From positions 4,109,501 to 4,173,500 of the forward strand of contig NC_083519.1 in the NCBI RefSeq assembly GCF_032362555.1: a DNA stretch of 64,000 nt. Reading direction: 5' to 3'. The DNA comes from Amyelois transitella (taxonomy: Eukaryota > Arthropoda > Insecta > Lepidoptera > Pyralidae). Positions 1 through 13,949 of this stretch are shown piece by piece (within the stretch, counting starts at the first letter, position 1; each line of letters starts with the position of its first letter). The position numbers and the translations under genes are program-made. The notes under the pieces were generated by a model. The model was given only the letters and a program-made list of their open reading frames with translations, made no database searches and was not told the origin of the DNA.

Positions 1-777
1 ACTTTTATTTTTACAAACATAATTCTTGCGTATTTCACTATCAGTTCTACTCTCAGCTAAAAAAAGTTTAAAATCTTTGATTTTTTTTTTTTGAGGACCA
101 CGAAAATTTGTGTAGAATTTGTTTGGCTTCTATGTGTACATACATACATTTAATGTTGTTGTTAATTTAATTTGTTAATAGATTTAAATAAGTGTAACCC
201 TTTCAAATCTACTTTCAAGAACAGCTTATGAGAATGGAGATATTGTTAAAATTATACTATATAAATTTCGAAGCAGATGAAGTCCCGGCCAAAAGTCAGG
301 TGATTCCTTTTGACAAAATACCCGAGAAATATTTCTCTTCGAACAAGGCTATTCTTCTTTACTCTCTTTATTATTGGCCCAAATCCCTGTTTATGTTTCC
401 TTAAAATCCATGAGCTTAACATATTTATAAGGTCGTCATGGGACCTCTGTGCTATAATACTTTGCGTAAAAAGCCACATCTGCATTTTTGACACTTTTTA
501 TGGTTTTTCAAGAATACGTATTGCCTACTTTTTCCATTAACTCCCCTTATTGGAATCTTTGTAGGCAATATTTAATGGCCCTGTTATATCATTAAATGAC
601 GTGCAATTTTATGTGTGTGTATGTAAGTGCTATAAATACAATGATAAACATTCATCAAAAATTTTGTTTTTTCCGTAAAATACCTCTCACTGGTAACCCT
701 TTTTTTTGGCAATTGGTGAATATTTAGTTCGCGTTAAAGAACCACTCTATATCTTGACCATGTTGCCAGATTCCATG

Positions 778-960
778 CTCGTCTGGTAACGAAAAAAAAT
801 CATAGTGTGTGCCAGCTGCATCTCTTCCTTTGGAGATTGTAAAAGACAGTCAAGGAAAAGATTGATTCTCCGGGATTTTTATATTATGCATGCAGCGCAG
901 GGCGTGCTCTGGTTAACTATAGTTTGTTTGGTTCACAAGGTCACAAAGGAAGGCCTGGAT
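778..960 (+). mobile_element. SINE-like family A, variant 5' head
   Basis: TCTGGTAACGAAAAAAAATC and GTGTGCCAGCTGCATCTCTT match the head of the copy at 38400-38670 instead of the standard CCGTGTGG head. This defines a subfamily. Confidence 0.5.
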
Positions 961-1074
961 CCTAGGCAGCATCGAGCTTCTCCCAAAAACAAACGCGCAA
1001 ATGCGAAGAATTATAATAACGACAATTTAAAACATAGTGACAGAAACGAAATAGTTAACTTATATATGTGGCAG

Positions 1075-1335
1075 TACCGTGTGGTTCCCGGCACAAATAA
1101 AAAAAGAATAGGACCACTCCATCTCGTTCCCATGGATGTCGTAAAAGGCGACTAAGGGATAGGCTTATAAACTTGGGATTCTTCTTTTAGGCGATGGGCT
1201 AAAACAACCTGTCACTATTTAAATCTCAATTCCATCATAAAGCCAAACAGCTGAACGTGGCCTATCAGTCTTTTCAAGACTGTTAGCTCTGTCTACCCCG
1301 CAATGGATATAGACGATATATATGTATATGTGTGG
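1075..1335 (+). mobile_element. SINE-like family A, near full length
   Basis: Reference copy of a family with about 20 copies in this window. Order of blocks: CCGTGTGGTTCCCGGCAC, an A-rich AATAAAAAAAGAATAGG, CCATGGATGTCGTAAAAGG, GGCGATGGGCTA, CTGAACGTGGCCTATCAG, GACTGTTAGCTCTGTCTACC, then a TATG-type tail. About 260 bp. No protein of its own. Confidence 0.8.
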
Positions 1336-1994
1336 CATATCTGTAGGTGTACAATCCTTAGCATGCAAACCACTATCAGACGCGCGAGCAGGCAATAGTT
1401 AGATGAGTTAGGAAGTGGCGGAGGCACAAAGTTACACAGAGGAAGTGCATGGAACTTTTACTTTCGCCCGTAAATTTACGCCACAGGTAATTAAGACGAT
1501 GAAATACACAACTTCGAACTGTGAACATACCTGCTTTGTTATTTATATATTGAAAAAATCGTATTGTAATTAATATGCATGTGATTTAGTAAACGTGTTC
1601 CTTGTGATTGTGACGCAGAATTCGTGTGTTTGAAGCTCGCAGGACACAGCTACTTTTATTTCAAGAGATAACTGCTGTTTTGGTAACTATTAGTAGAAGG
1701 CTTAATGAGTTATCACTTTTATATAATTTATTTTATATTTATTTAATTTTATATCCTCATATAATTGTGAGCAAGGCTTATCGAACATTGTGTGCCTGTT
1801 GTGAAATTGTGAACCGCACCATACCAAGTTAAGTACCGCAGGTACTTAAAATCAAATGATAGTGCCTTAAAAAATTACTATCATTTTACCTGCGTAAATC
1901 CATGTAAATATCAATAGTAAAATTCACTTGAAAATGTAACGAAGTCTCATCCCGTTGTCGGGTTGTCAGTCAGTCGTTAATTTTATCGCAGAAA

Positions 1995-2054
1995 ATGTTG
2001 CAAGCGCCGCGTCGCAGATTCACAATTTCGCTCCGCGCGACTAATTGGATGCAG
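1995..2054 (+). promoter_or_regulatory. Possible first coding exon with Inr-like start site
   Basis: An arthropod Inr-like TCAGT at 1966-1970 is followed by an ATG at 1995 opening MLQAPRRRFTISLRATNWMQ, with a donor-like CAG/GTAACA after 2054. The sequence is CpG-rich against AT-rich flanks. No downstream exon could be linked, so this is a guess. Confidence 0.25.
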
Positions 2055-2504
2055 GTAACAGTGTTTGCGCCCGGGCGAGCCGCGAGATATAGGTATATTT
2101 GTAAAAATGGGAATTTTACAATCGTTCTTTTTTTATTATTTGTTTGTAAATAAGATTTTTACGTTGTTTTCCAAACTTCCGTATACATTTTATTACTTTA
2201 TTTGTATCTTTGATATCTTTTTTGTAACGATTGTATTAAAAAAACATTTTTAATTTTCAATTCAAATATGTATTTTTATTTTATGTTGAAAGCATTTAAA
2301 ACAAATACAGTTACATTATACTTAAATACCAAATTAAAAAAAAATTGTCCCGGTTGCATTCTCCCCAGAGATCAAGAGCAAATCGCTGACTACTGAAAGA
2401 ACCTAACCCAATTGGATTGTTTATTCCCATTGTAGCCTCTTACAACATCCACAGGATGATGAATTGTTTTCTAAATAACCGGATACCAGACATCACTAGT
2501 ATTA

Positions 2505-2716
2505 TATCCTACTACTATTATAAAGGCGAAAGTTTGTATGGATGTATGGATGTTTGTTACTCTTTCACGCAAAAACTACTGAACCGATTACCATGAAATT
2601 TGGTATGTAGGTAGCTGAAGACCCAGAATAACACGTAGGCTACTTTTTATCCCAGAGTTCCCGCGGGATTGATAGGGTTTCCATGCGGACGAAGTCGCGG
2701 GCGGCCTCTAGTAACC
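2505..2716 (-). mobile_element. LINE-type dispersed repeat (GACTTCGTCCGC family)
   Basis: Read on the minus strand it starts CGCGACTTCGTCCGCATGG and has AAAAAGTAGCCTACGTG, a TTTCATGGTAATCGGTTCAG block and ends TTTCGCCTTTATAATAG, a very common lepidopteran repeat. Fragments also occur at 3935-4060, 19916-20345, 23775-23850 and 40938-40990. Confidence 0.7.
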
Positions 2717-2796
2717 AATAAACGACTATGCGTAATCCATCTCACATTTTCTTTAAATACAAATTCAAATTTTTATTCATTATAATGGGGCATTTC

Positions 2797-2925
2797 TTTT
2801 GGTTTCACAACATTGGTTGACGTCAAATAAATTACCTAAAACTACTTCCAAAGCGTCAGTGCGGAGGAAGAGGTAACAAACTGCCCTGTAGCATTTTCTT
2901 CAATACTAAAACAGAAAACCCATTT
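2797..2925. repeat. Dispersed repeat D, copy 1
   Basis: Shares ACATTGGTTGACGTCAAATA and a later GCATTTTCTTCAATA block, in the same order and spacing, with 48649-48765. Two copies 46 kb apart define a family. Confidence 0.65.
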
Positions 2926-4069
2926 GGCCGAAATTCGGAGAGTGTTACATAGAAGTTAATCAAGCAAATAGTTGCGAGTGGCTGGCCCCGGCTGAATAGC
3001 TCATGTCAAGTGCCTCCAAGTTGTGGCGTAAAGTGAACATGCCACAGAACTCACTGTAATTTAATCTAAAGACATCACGTACAGGTAGGAACCGAACATA
3101 TTTCCGACGATACCATTTATTTTTCATTTGTTTTTGTAAATAAAAAAATTATATTCGTACTTTTGAAAAGAAATTAATTTACGTTTTGTACATACTAACC
3201 TTCTAATATGAAATTCGAAGCTGAATAGTTACGATTGACTACTATAGGTACTTAACAATCATCACATATATTCCGAAACCAAGTCCAATCCGATATTTTT
3301 ATCATGCCCTAGCCGAGATTCGTACCCGGAACTTTGTGACTTAGAGGACACTATCGCTGCGCCATACAGACCGACATAATATATGTTTATGATATTTTTG
3401 CTTATTTACATATTATATACCTAGTTCCCCACGAACTCTGTGGCCCGCCTCATAGGTCAAATATAAATCATCTAGTAATCTTTGTCTAAATCTGAACTGA
3501 AAGACAGTACTCAACCCGCTGACTCATAAGTGCTTACGAAGTAATTTAAACAGCTCCAAATTGCCTAAATTCCATTCGACAAATACAATTTTAAGTCCTC
3601 TTTACGGGGTCCAACTTTAAGTGATTCGAGTAGTATAACTAATTGGGTATCGCTAACTTAGTATAATTCCAATTTACAGGCATAATCCAACTTAAGTTAG
3701 GGATGATGGGATCTCCGACTGTCCTTCCCGGGGTGTCGTAATTTGCATGCATTTCAAACTTTTTGTCCTCCCGACGTTAACCGTTTCAAGAAATTAGATT
3801 TGTTGCCCGAACTTTTTTGCCAGCTCGGAAGCTAATTTTGAAATGATATTATAATCGCGCCTCGATTCCATGGGAAAATTGTATAATTTGGTTTCGTTGT
3901 AGAGTTTTCCCGGATGCATTTTCAACTGCTTGTTCGAGTATGTTTGTTACTCTTTCACGAAAAATTTTTAAGCAGAAGTCTCTTAGTTGCCTACCTCCCT
4001 GAAAATTTCCATCTTTATTGGCTCAGTAGTTTTTAAAAATTCGTGGTCTGTAAGTGTTTCAAAATATGG

Positions 4070-4255
4070 ATTAGGGATAGGCTTATAAACTTGGGATCCT
4101 TCTTTTGGGCGATGGGCTAGCAACCTGTCAACTATTTGAATCACAAATCTCTATAATTAATCCAAACGGCTGAACGTGGCCTATAAGTCTTTTCAAGACT
4201 GTGGGCTTTGTCCATCTCGCAAGGGAACTAGACGAGATTATATGTATGGATATAG
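4070..4255 (+). mobile_element. SINE-like family A, 5' truncated
   Basis: Starts at TTAGGGATAGGCTTATAAAC and keeps the CTGAACGTGGCCTATAAG and tail blocks. It lies directly downstream of a fragment of the LINE-type repeat. Confidence 0.7.
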
Positions 4256-5164
4256 ATTTAAAAGACACTTTTTAGTGATATATCTTAACATCAAAAAAAA
4301 ATGCTTAGGCTACAGTTTACGCGCGAGCGAAGGCGCAAACGGAAGCTAGTTGTAAACATTTTGGTCAACGAAAGGAAACCCGTAAATAACTAAAATATAA
4401 TTCCAAATTCGAACCATCTAAATACTTTGTCTAGATAATTTAAAACTCTACTAAACAAATGATACTGGACAAAATAATAACATGAAAATTACTGTACAAT
4501 GTTGTTTTGTTGTGACATTATCTACAGCTAGATAGCAAAATATAGAGCGAACAGATATAAATTTAAGATGTGCAAATAAATATAGCTTTGGCGCCGAAAA
4601 TTAAAATAACGCCTTAATATTTCTCCATGTTTAAGTCATTATTTCGTATTATACCTATCGTATAAGAAGAGTAATTATAAGTTACAAATGTCAATATTTT
4701 ATACCAATCTATTACCAATTATGACAAAATCAAAAAATAAAACAAATACCTTTCACTGAATATCGAAAGAGTCTTTAATAACAAGTCACCGAGATTTGAG
4801 CTTTGCCGTAGCTGAATAAAGACTAAAATCATTTTCCCGTATCCTTTCGCAATATATTAAAGTGCAACATCTGTTACAATCTTCAATTTATGGCAAGACT
4901 TTGTTACAATCATTTTGAAAGAGACCGACAGAGCGTTAATATTTTAAGGTTGCAAAGTTTCTTCGAGATAGAAATTTAAAGAATTTCTATTTTAGGATTC
5001 CGCATAAATTTAAATCGTTTCCAACGTTTCACTTACCATAGGACTTATTCAATTTCAACATTCGTATTTTCGAATTATTACACGTGTAAATGAAATCGTT
5101 TGTTTGTAAATGATTTTCATAATAAAAGACAACTTAAGAAGTCTTTAAAAAAATGCCATAGTTA

Positions 5165-5222
5165 AAATCACACCTCTTTCCCCGGAGGTCTTTCCACTTG
5201 CCACGATCCCTGCATGCTTGAG
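5165..5222 (-). mobile_element. LINE family B 3' end
   Basis: On the minus strand it keeps CATGCAGGGATCGTGGCAAG and the CCGGGGAAAGAGG end of the family B ORF. Two more fragments lie at 5775-5820 and 6203-6260. Confidence 0.6.
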
Positions 5223-8200
5223 AAGAATTCTTATATTTTGTTATTTTATATGCACATATTTATATCATTAGGTATACATTAAATCCAGAGCCACACAAAA
5301 AAGTCAGAGCAAGTTACTAGTGTACATAATAATAAGTACCGAACCTTTTGCATGTACAAAACGCTGTTACTTAACCTACCTTTATTTTCTTCTTGAAAAC
5401 GATCTTTCATGGGGGATTTAAAGGAAGGTATTTGTTTACTCTCTCCGAGTCTTGAAAATAGAACGAGACGTCTTTCCCACAGAACATCTCAACCATTAAC
5501 AAGGTGGGGTAAAAAGTGTTGCCAACAGTAATATTTTACGTCGAAAACCTTTTAAATCGTAAACATCACCGAGAAAAACCAAGTTGTAAGCGAAAGTAAT
5601 GAAGTTTCAAGATTTATATTGTTACAAAACTCTCGCAAATTAAGGTATTTTTATAAAGAAAAATTTTGGTATTATACATTTACATATTAATAGCAAATAT
5701 TATTAGATACTTTTCAATTCCAAGTTTAGGCTATTAGAGCAACTTTCAATACAACTTATTGTTTATACATACATACATACCATCACGCCTTTCTCCACTG
5801 GTGTAGGCAGAGACTATTATATGGATTGATAATGGATTTGATATGGATGATTTCCTTCACCGTTAATTTCTATTTATTTTTATCCTATGAAAATAAAATT
5901 CAGATTTGTATGCACAATAAAATGGACAGAACTATCATCTGCCCGTGGACAATTTAAATGTTTTACAAAGTTTAGTTTCACTCTCAACGGTCCCAAAACA
6001 AACGTAATTTGTCCGTGTCCTGGCGTGGAAACGACTTGGTTTATTTATTTTGTGGATACAATCATTCGGGCGCCCAATACGTACAGTACCTACATGAATA
6101 CAGAAAGTTATATTGGTGTTTCTACCAGTTAGGATATGAAGCGGAACACAATAATCCCAAAAATAGTCTGTGAAAATGGTTACATAGACATATTAAGGTC
6201 ATGCCTCTTTCCTAAAAGGGTAAACAAAGTTTCGACTTGTTGCGATCCTACATCTTATTTGGTTGCAATCATCAAAACCTCGTCTTCACCTCTCTGAACA
6301 TGATGTAAGATTATAGTAATCATAATAATCAACGTCTACAAAATACGAGACAGCGCCACATTCCCGCCAAAACGGTTATATGTCACCCACTTTGATTTAT
6401 ATCCCTGTTGATTGCAATAGCAGCCAGCGCCATCTGTGGACACAACCTAATCAGGCCATTGTGTGGGCCTTATAATTAGCTTTGTTAGACCAAATTAGTA
6501 ATAATAACGTATAATCGCAACGTTTCAGTCTGCTAATTAGTTACCGTGAATTATGATCAGATGACACGGGAATCTGGGTAGGTAAATAATATTTAGTCAA
6601 TGACACAATATTATTTTATAACCACTATTTACCTAACTAATTAATGTCGTTATCACATTGTTTATGTGCACGGACAAAACTGAATGATAAATTTTAATAA
6701 TGCGATTGTGACTATATTTATTTTAGCCTCACGTTGTATATATCTGAACTTAATTAATAACAGAGTAGCAGCTTACATTATTAATTTATATTCCTACGGT
6801 TTCTTTTTGCGTAACCAATGACTAAATCATATTTCTCGAAAAAGAATCAAGTTTTTGCTTAGACCTTCGCCTAGGACTGAATACTCACCGTCATTGCCCC
6901 AATAACACAGAGATAGTTGGAACAAAAACATGTTACGCCGCACTTCGATATTCTACACAAGGCGAGTTGACTTGCAGACTCTGTAACACCTAGGTTGACG
7001 TGTGACGATGAGAAAACAGTCAGCAAACTGTAACAACAGTAAATTTTTTATCTCTTTCAATAGAAAGAGAAGGCCTTCTTATTTAGAATGGTCTTCTTGT
7101 TTAGAAAGAGAATGAGGGTTTTTAGAAAAAAAAATCTGGCTCATTACAACTGGCCTAACTTGAAAGATGGGATAGGAAAACATTAAGGTAATTTTTTTAA
7201 TTTTGATATTTTTTGGCTTTTAGTAAATTTTACAGGTGGGTCTTATTTCTTAACACTTTCGATTTCTTTCGCCGACACTAATCAACGCAACGCAAAGCTT
7301 ATGTTTTAAATTTCCTAGAAGACATTAATTAAGTTTAATTGGTAAAAATAACATTAAAAAAAACTTAAATCCACTCCATCCATTCTTTCTTCATAACCTT
7401 AGAAGGTAATTGAAGTAGACGAAGATAAAAAGGACATACAAAATACACCTTGACAACGTTCGCGACCAGCAAGCTGCCTTGCCTTACCTGCTCGCTGTGT
7501 GTGAAACCACCTTCGAATAGTCTTTTCTCTGTACAAAGACGAATGGCAGCCGTTTGTTCCGGTCTGCTCCCATTAACCCAGCCTTTAAGATATGGTCGGG
7601 TCACTCGCAGACGAAACTAATTCTCATGTTGTTAATACCAATAAGTTGCTCCTCAGAATTTATTGAGGTCCAAAACATAAAGGACGAACAAAATGAAACA
7701 TAAAATAAAGGATTGCAGACGTGACACTGCAATATCTGGCCTTGTTCCTCGGCTGTTCCTTAGGGATGTCTTTGCCCACAGTCCGCCTGAATGTGCAAAG
7801 TAATTTTTCTAAGTTTTACCTTAACGTATCCATAGGTTAGCGTGTACAGTCAACTGTACTGAAACGGGACCTCCTGTTCAATACAAACCAAAACCATAAA
7901 TGGGTCTGGTTCATCTGCTGTTAACTGTACGTTTCAATATAACAGATTAATGTGATTAGAGTCTTCTGGACAGTTTAAGGCGACCATAAGGCGGAACGTA
8001 CATCGTCAGAACGTGGTATAATAATAATAATAATAATAACATTTATTTCTCACCATAATCCGATACAAATGTGACAATAGTCTTAAGAGCTAATACACAC
8101 TGTAAGGACCATGGTGGGCTGGCACCTGAACTAAGAAAACCTGTGTCTCAGGTTACCAACCCTCCACCCCAATAATTGGTCTTTTAAGATTAGATTATAA

Positions 8201-11200
8201 GTGAACATTTAAAAATACAAATCATCAACATCGTAACGTAGAAGTCAAAAAAGTTTGGTAGGATGGTACTGCCAGTTGCTTATCTCGGCTCAGATTTTAA
8301 GAGTCAGTCAATGGAGAGGTTTACAAACATGGAATTATTCACATTATGCATTCCGCATGGGCTAATCATTAAGCCATCCAGCGACCCCTTGCAGTCTACC
8401 CCGTAAGAGATAAGTTTCCATACAAAATACATATTTTCTAAATTTTCCACTAAATTAGTCGCCCTTACCTCAGACAGAATGAGTTCTGCCCGCGCCATGT
8501 TGCCAATTTTCCACAAGAGCTGGGCTGGATCTAAACTACCGTCAATTTAATATATGCAAGTCCCGTACAAGCAAATGCCTTACTGAAATTCTAATTTAAT
8601 CTGAATCGTAGGATATTTCAATGCTGGAGCGAGCGTCCACTGTCCTAAAGGTATAGACCAATAATTTTAAATAGATCTAAAGCAAAAAACAGAATATAAT
8701 AATGATTAAAAAAAGAATTGGATGGAAAAAAACCAAATGTGATATGATAGTGAATAAATCTTTCATCTATAAAATGTTTAAAAAATAAGCATACTTTTGG
8801 TAAGCTTTTTATGTCCACCTAATTGTGATTATTTTTTAGACTTTCTTAATTGAACATAACTTCAATGTCATTTAACTCGTACTAACATTGGACAACTTTA
8901 AATTATAGCATCTTGACCAAGATTTCATGTCAGTGAAAGACCTTTTAAGTTCTATAGAGCCTGAGAATGGTCCACGATAGTCTACGATGGACCACGTACA
9001 CGCGTTTATAAGGTCTAAAAGAAACGTTTATGAGGGAATCACAAATGCATTTTTCGTGTACTGAAAAAGTGCCGCTATAGTTAGACCGTTCGCCCCTCGG
9101 GTTTTCAAACAAAGCAAATGTCGTGACACACGGTACATACGCTTGGCGAACTGTAAGAAAAGAAACATCAATTGATAATCTTTGTCTTTTTTGTACCTAC
9201 ATAAAGTGAACCTTAGGGGTAGGTATATTTTGTATACGTAAGATCAGTATACTTAATTGTAGTTGTCTTTACCAGAGATCATAAAAGTTAAAAGTAACAC
9301 AAATTACAAAAGTTACGCGGGCATGGCTAAATATTATAAAAGTTTAATATGTCTATGACATCTATCTATTTTTGGTGATTTAAAAATTATAATAACTTAA
9401 AAATTATTAATTACTTAATAGCTGAAATAAAATTATAGTACACTTGAGTAGAATAGATACCTATCTATTAATATATCATAAAATCATACTAACGTTGCAC
9501 ATTCACGAAGCCCGTGTGTTTCCAAAAACTTGCCCGCCTTACCTTTATTTTTGCTGATTTGCCAAGATCGATTCTTATTTTCTTGTCACTTCAAGTGGAT
9601 TCTGCGAGTTTTCTTACACGAAAAGCGTTTTACACGTAGGAACTTATTCGTGCGTACGTACTAAATAACTTATTGTTTCAAATGTATTAAAAATCCGTAG
9701 TCTTATTAGCTCAGAAGATTACAACACCCATGACTAAAACAAAATCAGGTAATCGCCTTTTGTACATGAAAAAGCTGGAGCACATCAGTAAGCTAGTAAT
9801 CTCATCAATTCTATCATTAAGAGATGCATCGGAACGTGGCCTTCAAATTCTTTCGAGATAGTCTGCTAGCTATCTACCCAGAAAGGGACAAGGACCTGAT
9901 GAATGCAAGTGATTTTGTTCTGGGCACATAACCTAAAACAAAACTATGAAATGTTAGAATATCACAGCATATCAAAGGCTTTGCGTCTACTCAGTATGAA
10001 CGCTTGTACAAGAATCACCTTTAACATATATTCGCAATTCAATTTAAACCATTATAGCATTCTATTTTGGTTTAAAAAAACAATCGACATTCAACACCAG
10101 TCACTGCGAAGCGATGAATCCACACTATTCTGCAAACTATCTCAGCATTCAGCGACATTTTAGGGTAGGTGTGTCAAATAGCACTTAGCACTCGACGTTG
10201 TCATAATAACCTGGCAACGGCACGGTTAATGTTCGAAATTTGAATTTAGAATAGTCACATTGCCGCGCCTTTATTGGTATTGCTTCGGAACTTGGCAAAA
10301 TTTTCTTCTGCGTTGTCTAAACTAATATACGTGTCTATGATACATTAAACATTTCACATTTCCATACCCTTTAGTCGTAGACAGAGCCAATATTCACAAA
10401 ACTTCTCAAAGGTCAGGTGATAGTATATGTAAGTTTTTTAATATTTAGCCTTTTAATATAAACAAAAAACTAATTTAAACATCATCGTCACTCGTTATAT
10501 ACCTACTCGTAGATATACAGAGAATAAATAACACCAAGGATATCTTGTCTAATTGTGTATTTAGAACAGTAAATTATAAAAAGCTCAAAAGAACAACGAA
10601 ATTGAATTATATGCTTAACAATAGAACAGGTATTACCAACAAAGAAATTTAATTAACTACATAGGTAGAAGAAAATTTTGGAGAGTAGTATAATGAGTGT
10701 TCCCATTACCCTGTTTGGGTAAATAAAAGGAGGTAATCAAAGGAACTTCGTAAGGTGAAAAACAGCTAAGCGCGAGTCGGACTCGCGCAAGAAGGGATCA
10801 CTACAATATTGATACCATTTCAATTAAAAATAAGAACTTAATTGTAGCTACTTAGTTTAAAATGAAATGGTATCATATCTCATTAACAATTTTAATCGAC
10901 TTTATGAACTTAATTTCGTTTAAAGTTTTAATGAAATCCTGTTTAATGCATTTTATATTAAATTTTTCTCTGCAAAGTTTTAAAATTTTTAGAGGGACAA
11001 TCTTGGACAAGTTTAGAAGCTAATAGGTAAATATATTTCACAAATTATTGTTAATAATCAATTTACTACATATTTTAACCTACAAACCCATATATTAACA
11101 AATGCCTTTCCAACGAGACCCCGCAAGGCTATGTCCTCAAAAAAATATATTTGAATAATGAAATTAATAAATGAAGCGAAATGTCGGACAGACATGACGA

Positions 11201-12532
11201 AACTATAAATATTCCGCTTTTGCAACTTGGCGACGGAACCCCTAAAATGCTGAAAGTTGGTAGGAAGGTCTTGAGTACCTTTAAACAAAAGTTGGGTTTT
11301 TATAGCGGGGTAAAGAGACCATTTCTCAAGAAGCGCTGTTAAGTGGACAAAGAAAAGTGAGGCTAAAATATCTCTCAAGTGCTTTACTTAAAACGTTACT
11401 GCTTTCCCCAAACTTGTTGGGTTATATCACGCAATTCTCAAGATGATGGCATCGAAGACAACTTTTTGTTTTCATTTCGCCAGTGAAAATTACTTCGCGC
11501 TTTGGAAAATTCTATTTGGCGGGTGGCCAACGTAAATGTTTTATTAACCAGGTGTACCTAACTAGAAGTGCAAGTCTAGTTTATTACGAGTACATTACCT
11601 GAGAACAGATCCAGTACATTTTCATAGTTTTCATATTTGGGTTTATTCCGCTTGCACTCTTTAGCCTATGGTCACTACAAAGGAACGAGAAGGTAATGAT
11701 CATAATAGAGGCGGGAACATTCTATTATTATTTAGTTGTCTGAATGTGCAGGTTCTATATTTTCTTTCGACGTGAGAGCATCTGTAAGCATATAACTAAA
11801 GCGCAAACAAGACAGGGATATATCCGAGTATATCTAATCATGCATGCATGGCCCCAGTGGAGTTTAAGTTCGTTACAATCGGTTTTTTGCCTATGACTCA
11901 ATTAATGTAACGGTCATCCAATTCCCATCCACATAAACAATCAAATCAAGAAGATAAATCAGTTATTAAAACTAATCTAAAGCTTAACTCTCCGCAATGC
12001 AGCTGAGACGTAACAAAGGCAATATTCAAATCAGTTTTAAAGTGTTTAATCTGCAATTCGGTATTTAATAAGCCAAGGACTGCGACTGAAGAATATTGAA
12101 GTTCAGTCCGTCTGGTACAGTAAACAAGTTTTTAATATCTCAGTCCCCGAGTGAGGCGGCTGCAGGGAACACGGGCGAAGTTCCCGAGTCCACTTCCGAA
12201 TTCCCAACTTCTAGATCAAAGAAACGCCATTACTATTTAAGTGTTCACTTCCTATAGTTATATAGGTCGGTACTTCTGATATCTCCGAGGAACTATCAAA
12301 GCTGCCCGATGTGAATTTTCACGATGGATAGGATTCATATTAAGTTATCAGTTCAGCAGCAACTTTCTGCTGCAACTCGTGGCAAATTGAAATTAAACTA
12401 TGTCCTGAATGTTTCCCCAACTCAAACGCTCCGCAACTTTTCGAATTATTATGATACCCACGTCTATTCTGGTGTAAAATTAAAACTTTTACAGTCTGAT
12501 GATGTTATTTCAAATGTCTTTTTTTTTTATTG

Positions 12533-12790
12533 GTGCCGTGTGGTTCCCGGAACCAATAAAAAAAGAATAGGACCACTCCTTCTCTTTCCCGTGGATGGCG
12601 TAAAAGGCGACTTAGGGATAGGTTTATTTTGGAATTCTTCTTTTAAGCGATGGGCTAGCAACCTGTCACTATTTGAATCTCAATTCTATCATAAAGCTAA
12701 AAAGCTGAACGTGGCCTATCAGTCTTTTCAAGACTGTTGGCTCTGTCTACCCCGCAAGAAATATAGACGTGACTAAATGTATGTATGTCT
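12533..12790 (+). mobile_element. SINE-like family A, full length
   Basis: All blocks present from GCCGTGTGGTTCCCGGAAC to a GTATGTATG tail. It supplies the second half of an accidental 150-codon ORF (12324-12776). Confidence 0.8.
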
Positions 12791-13949
12791 TTAAAAGAAA
12801 TTTATTTTAAGGTTTAATAGAATACAAAATAACGTGGAATGGAAATCTCTTTTTTTTTCTCACAGAAAGTTTAGATTATTTCACATCCGTATTCTATTCT
12901 GCAATCAAGTTACATAAACGTTGCTACAGTAACCACTGTGGCATAGAGGAGTATCTGTAATGATAAAACGCTTATTTACCGCCGAACACAAAGAAATAGC
13001 GGGAACAATATCCCGCGAATATTGAAATACAAATGGTGCGCTCCAAAAATATGAATTGTGTAACTGGGAGCGTCCCGACGAGAAATAAGGAGGGAAAAGA
13101 GAGATAGACCTAAAGGCTTTTAATAAAATTTATTGATCCTTCGATTGTGCGTAAGAATGAAATGCAATTAAAAGGAACTGTAGCCTAAATATGCTTAATA
13201 ATGAAACAATATATATGGCAAATTAAAGATAACAGACAAAAAGGTACCTACATCACAATCAGTTCGTCCTATATTTAATTTGATAGTAATTCGTCAATTT
13301 GCTCTCAAACAACAGAAGCCTAATGAATTCACATTTACTTTTCAAGGTATCGAAGCTACATTACGATTAGCCTTTGTGAATAACTAACATAAATGATGAT
13401 CATGCATGAGCTTGAGTTCGCAAAAACATTTTCAGACATTCGTTGAAAAAAAATATACTTGATTTTTTCTTCGGTGACCCTGATCTAAGGTCTATTTTCG
13501 GTAAAGACTTTCTGGTGTCTTTTCTACACTATTTTCATTTTATAATCGTAGGCTGCCGGGAATGTTTTCGACGCAAATAATAAGGAGAGGGAACCATTTG
13601 CCGTTGAACAAAGCAAAGAGCTCAAAGGCTGAATACTTAGGACGCTATTACAAGTGTTGGGTGGTTGGGTCCTGTGTAGTGTAGGCACACAATTTTATTA
13701 GCAAGATGTGATAATCGGCGTTATTCGAATTTAGCCGCAAAATTTAGGGATGGGTCTATTTGAATTGAAAGAAACCTATCCATAAGTACTAAGCCATTCT
13801 TATTTCGGGTCACTGTTTTACGAATTACATCATAATCGGTGGCGCGCGCCCAAGAAAGCTTTTTTCGAACTTGTTTTAGAACTTTGGCAAGTGATTTAAA
13901 GAATAGCTAAACTAGCGTTTTAGCCTTAAATTTTCCAGACAAACCTAAT

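Noticed and set aside
805-1155. 116-codon ORF
   Set aside because: Composed of a variant SINE head plus a second SINE head; the same VVPGTNKKRIGPL residues appear wherever the repeat is read in that frame.
8020-8040. TAA microsatellite
   Set aside because: Ordinary simple repeat. The GA run at 27536-27551 and the TATG runs are likewise ordinary; the latter are SINE/LINE tails.
10811-10874. 12-bp inverted repeat GATACCATTTCA/TGAAATGGTATC
   Set aside because: Short stem with a 40-base loop in AT-rich DNA; could be chance.
11058-11378. 106-codon reverse-strand ORF
   Set aside because: No motif, no splice context, and composition like the surrounding noncoding DNA.
12324-12776. 150-codon ORF on the + strand
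   Set aside because: Its second half is the family A SINE read in one frame, and the first half has no recognisable protein features.
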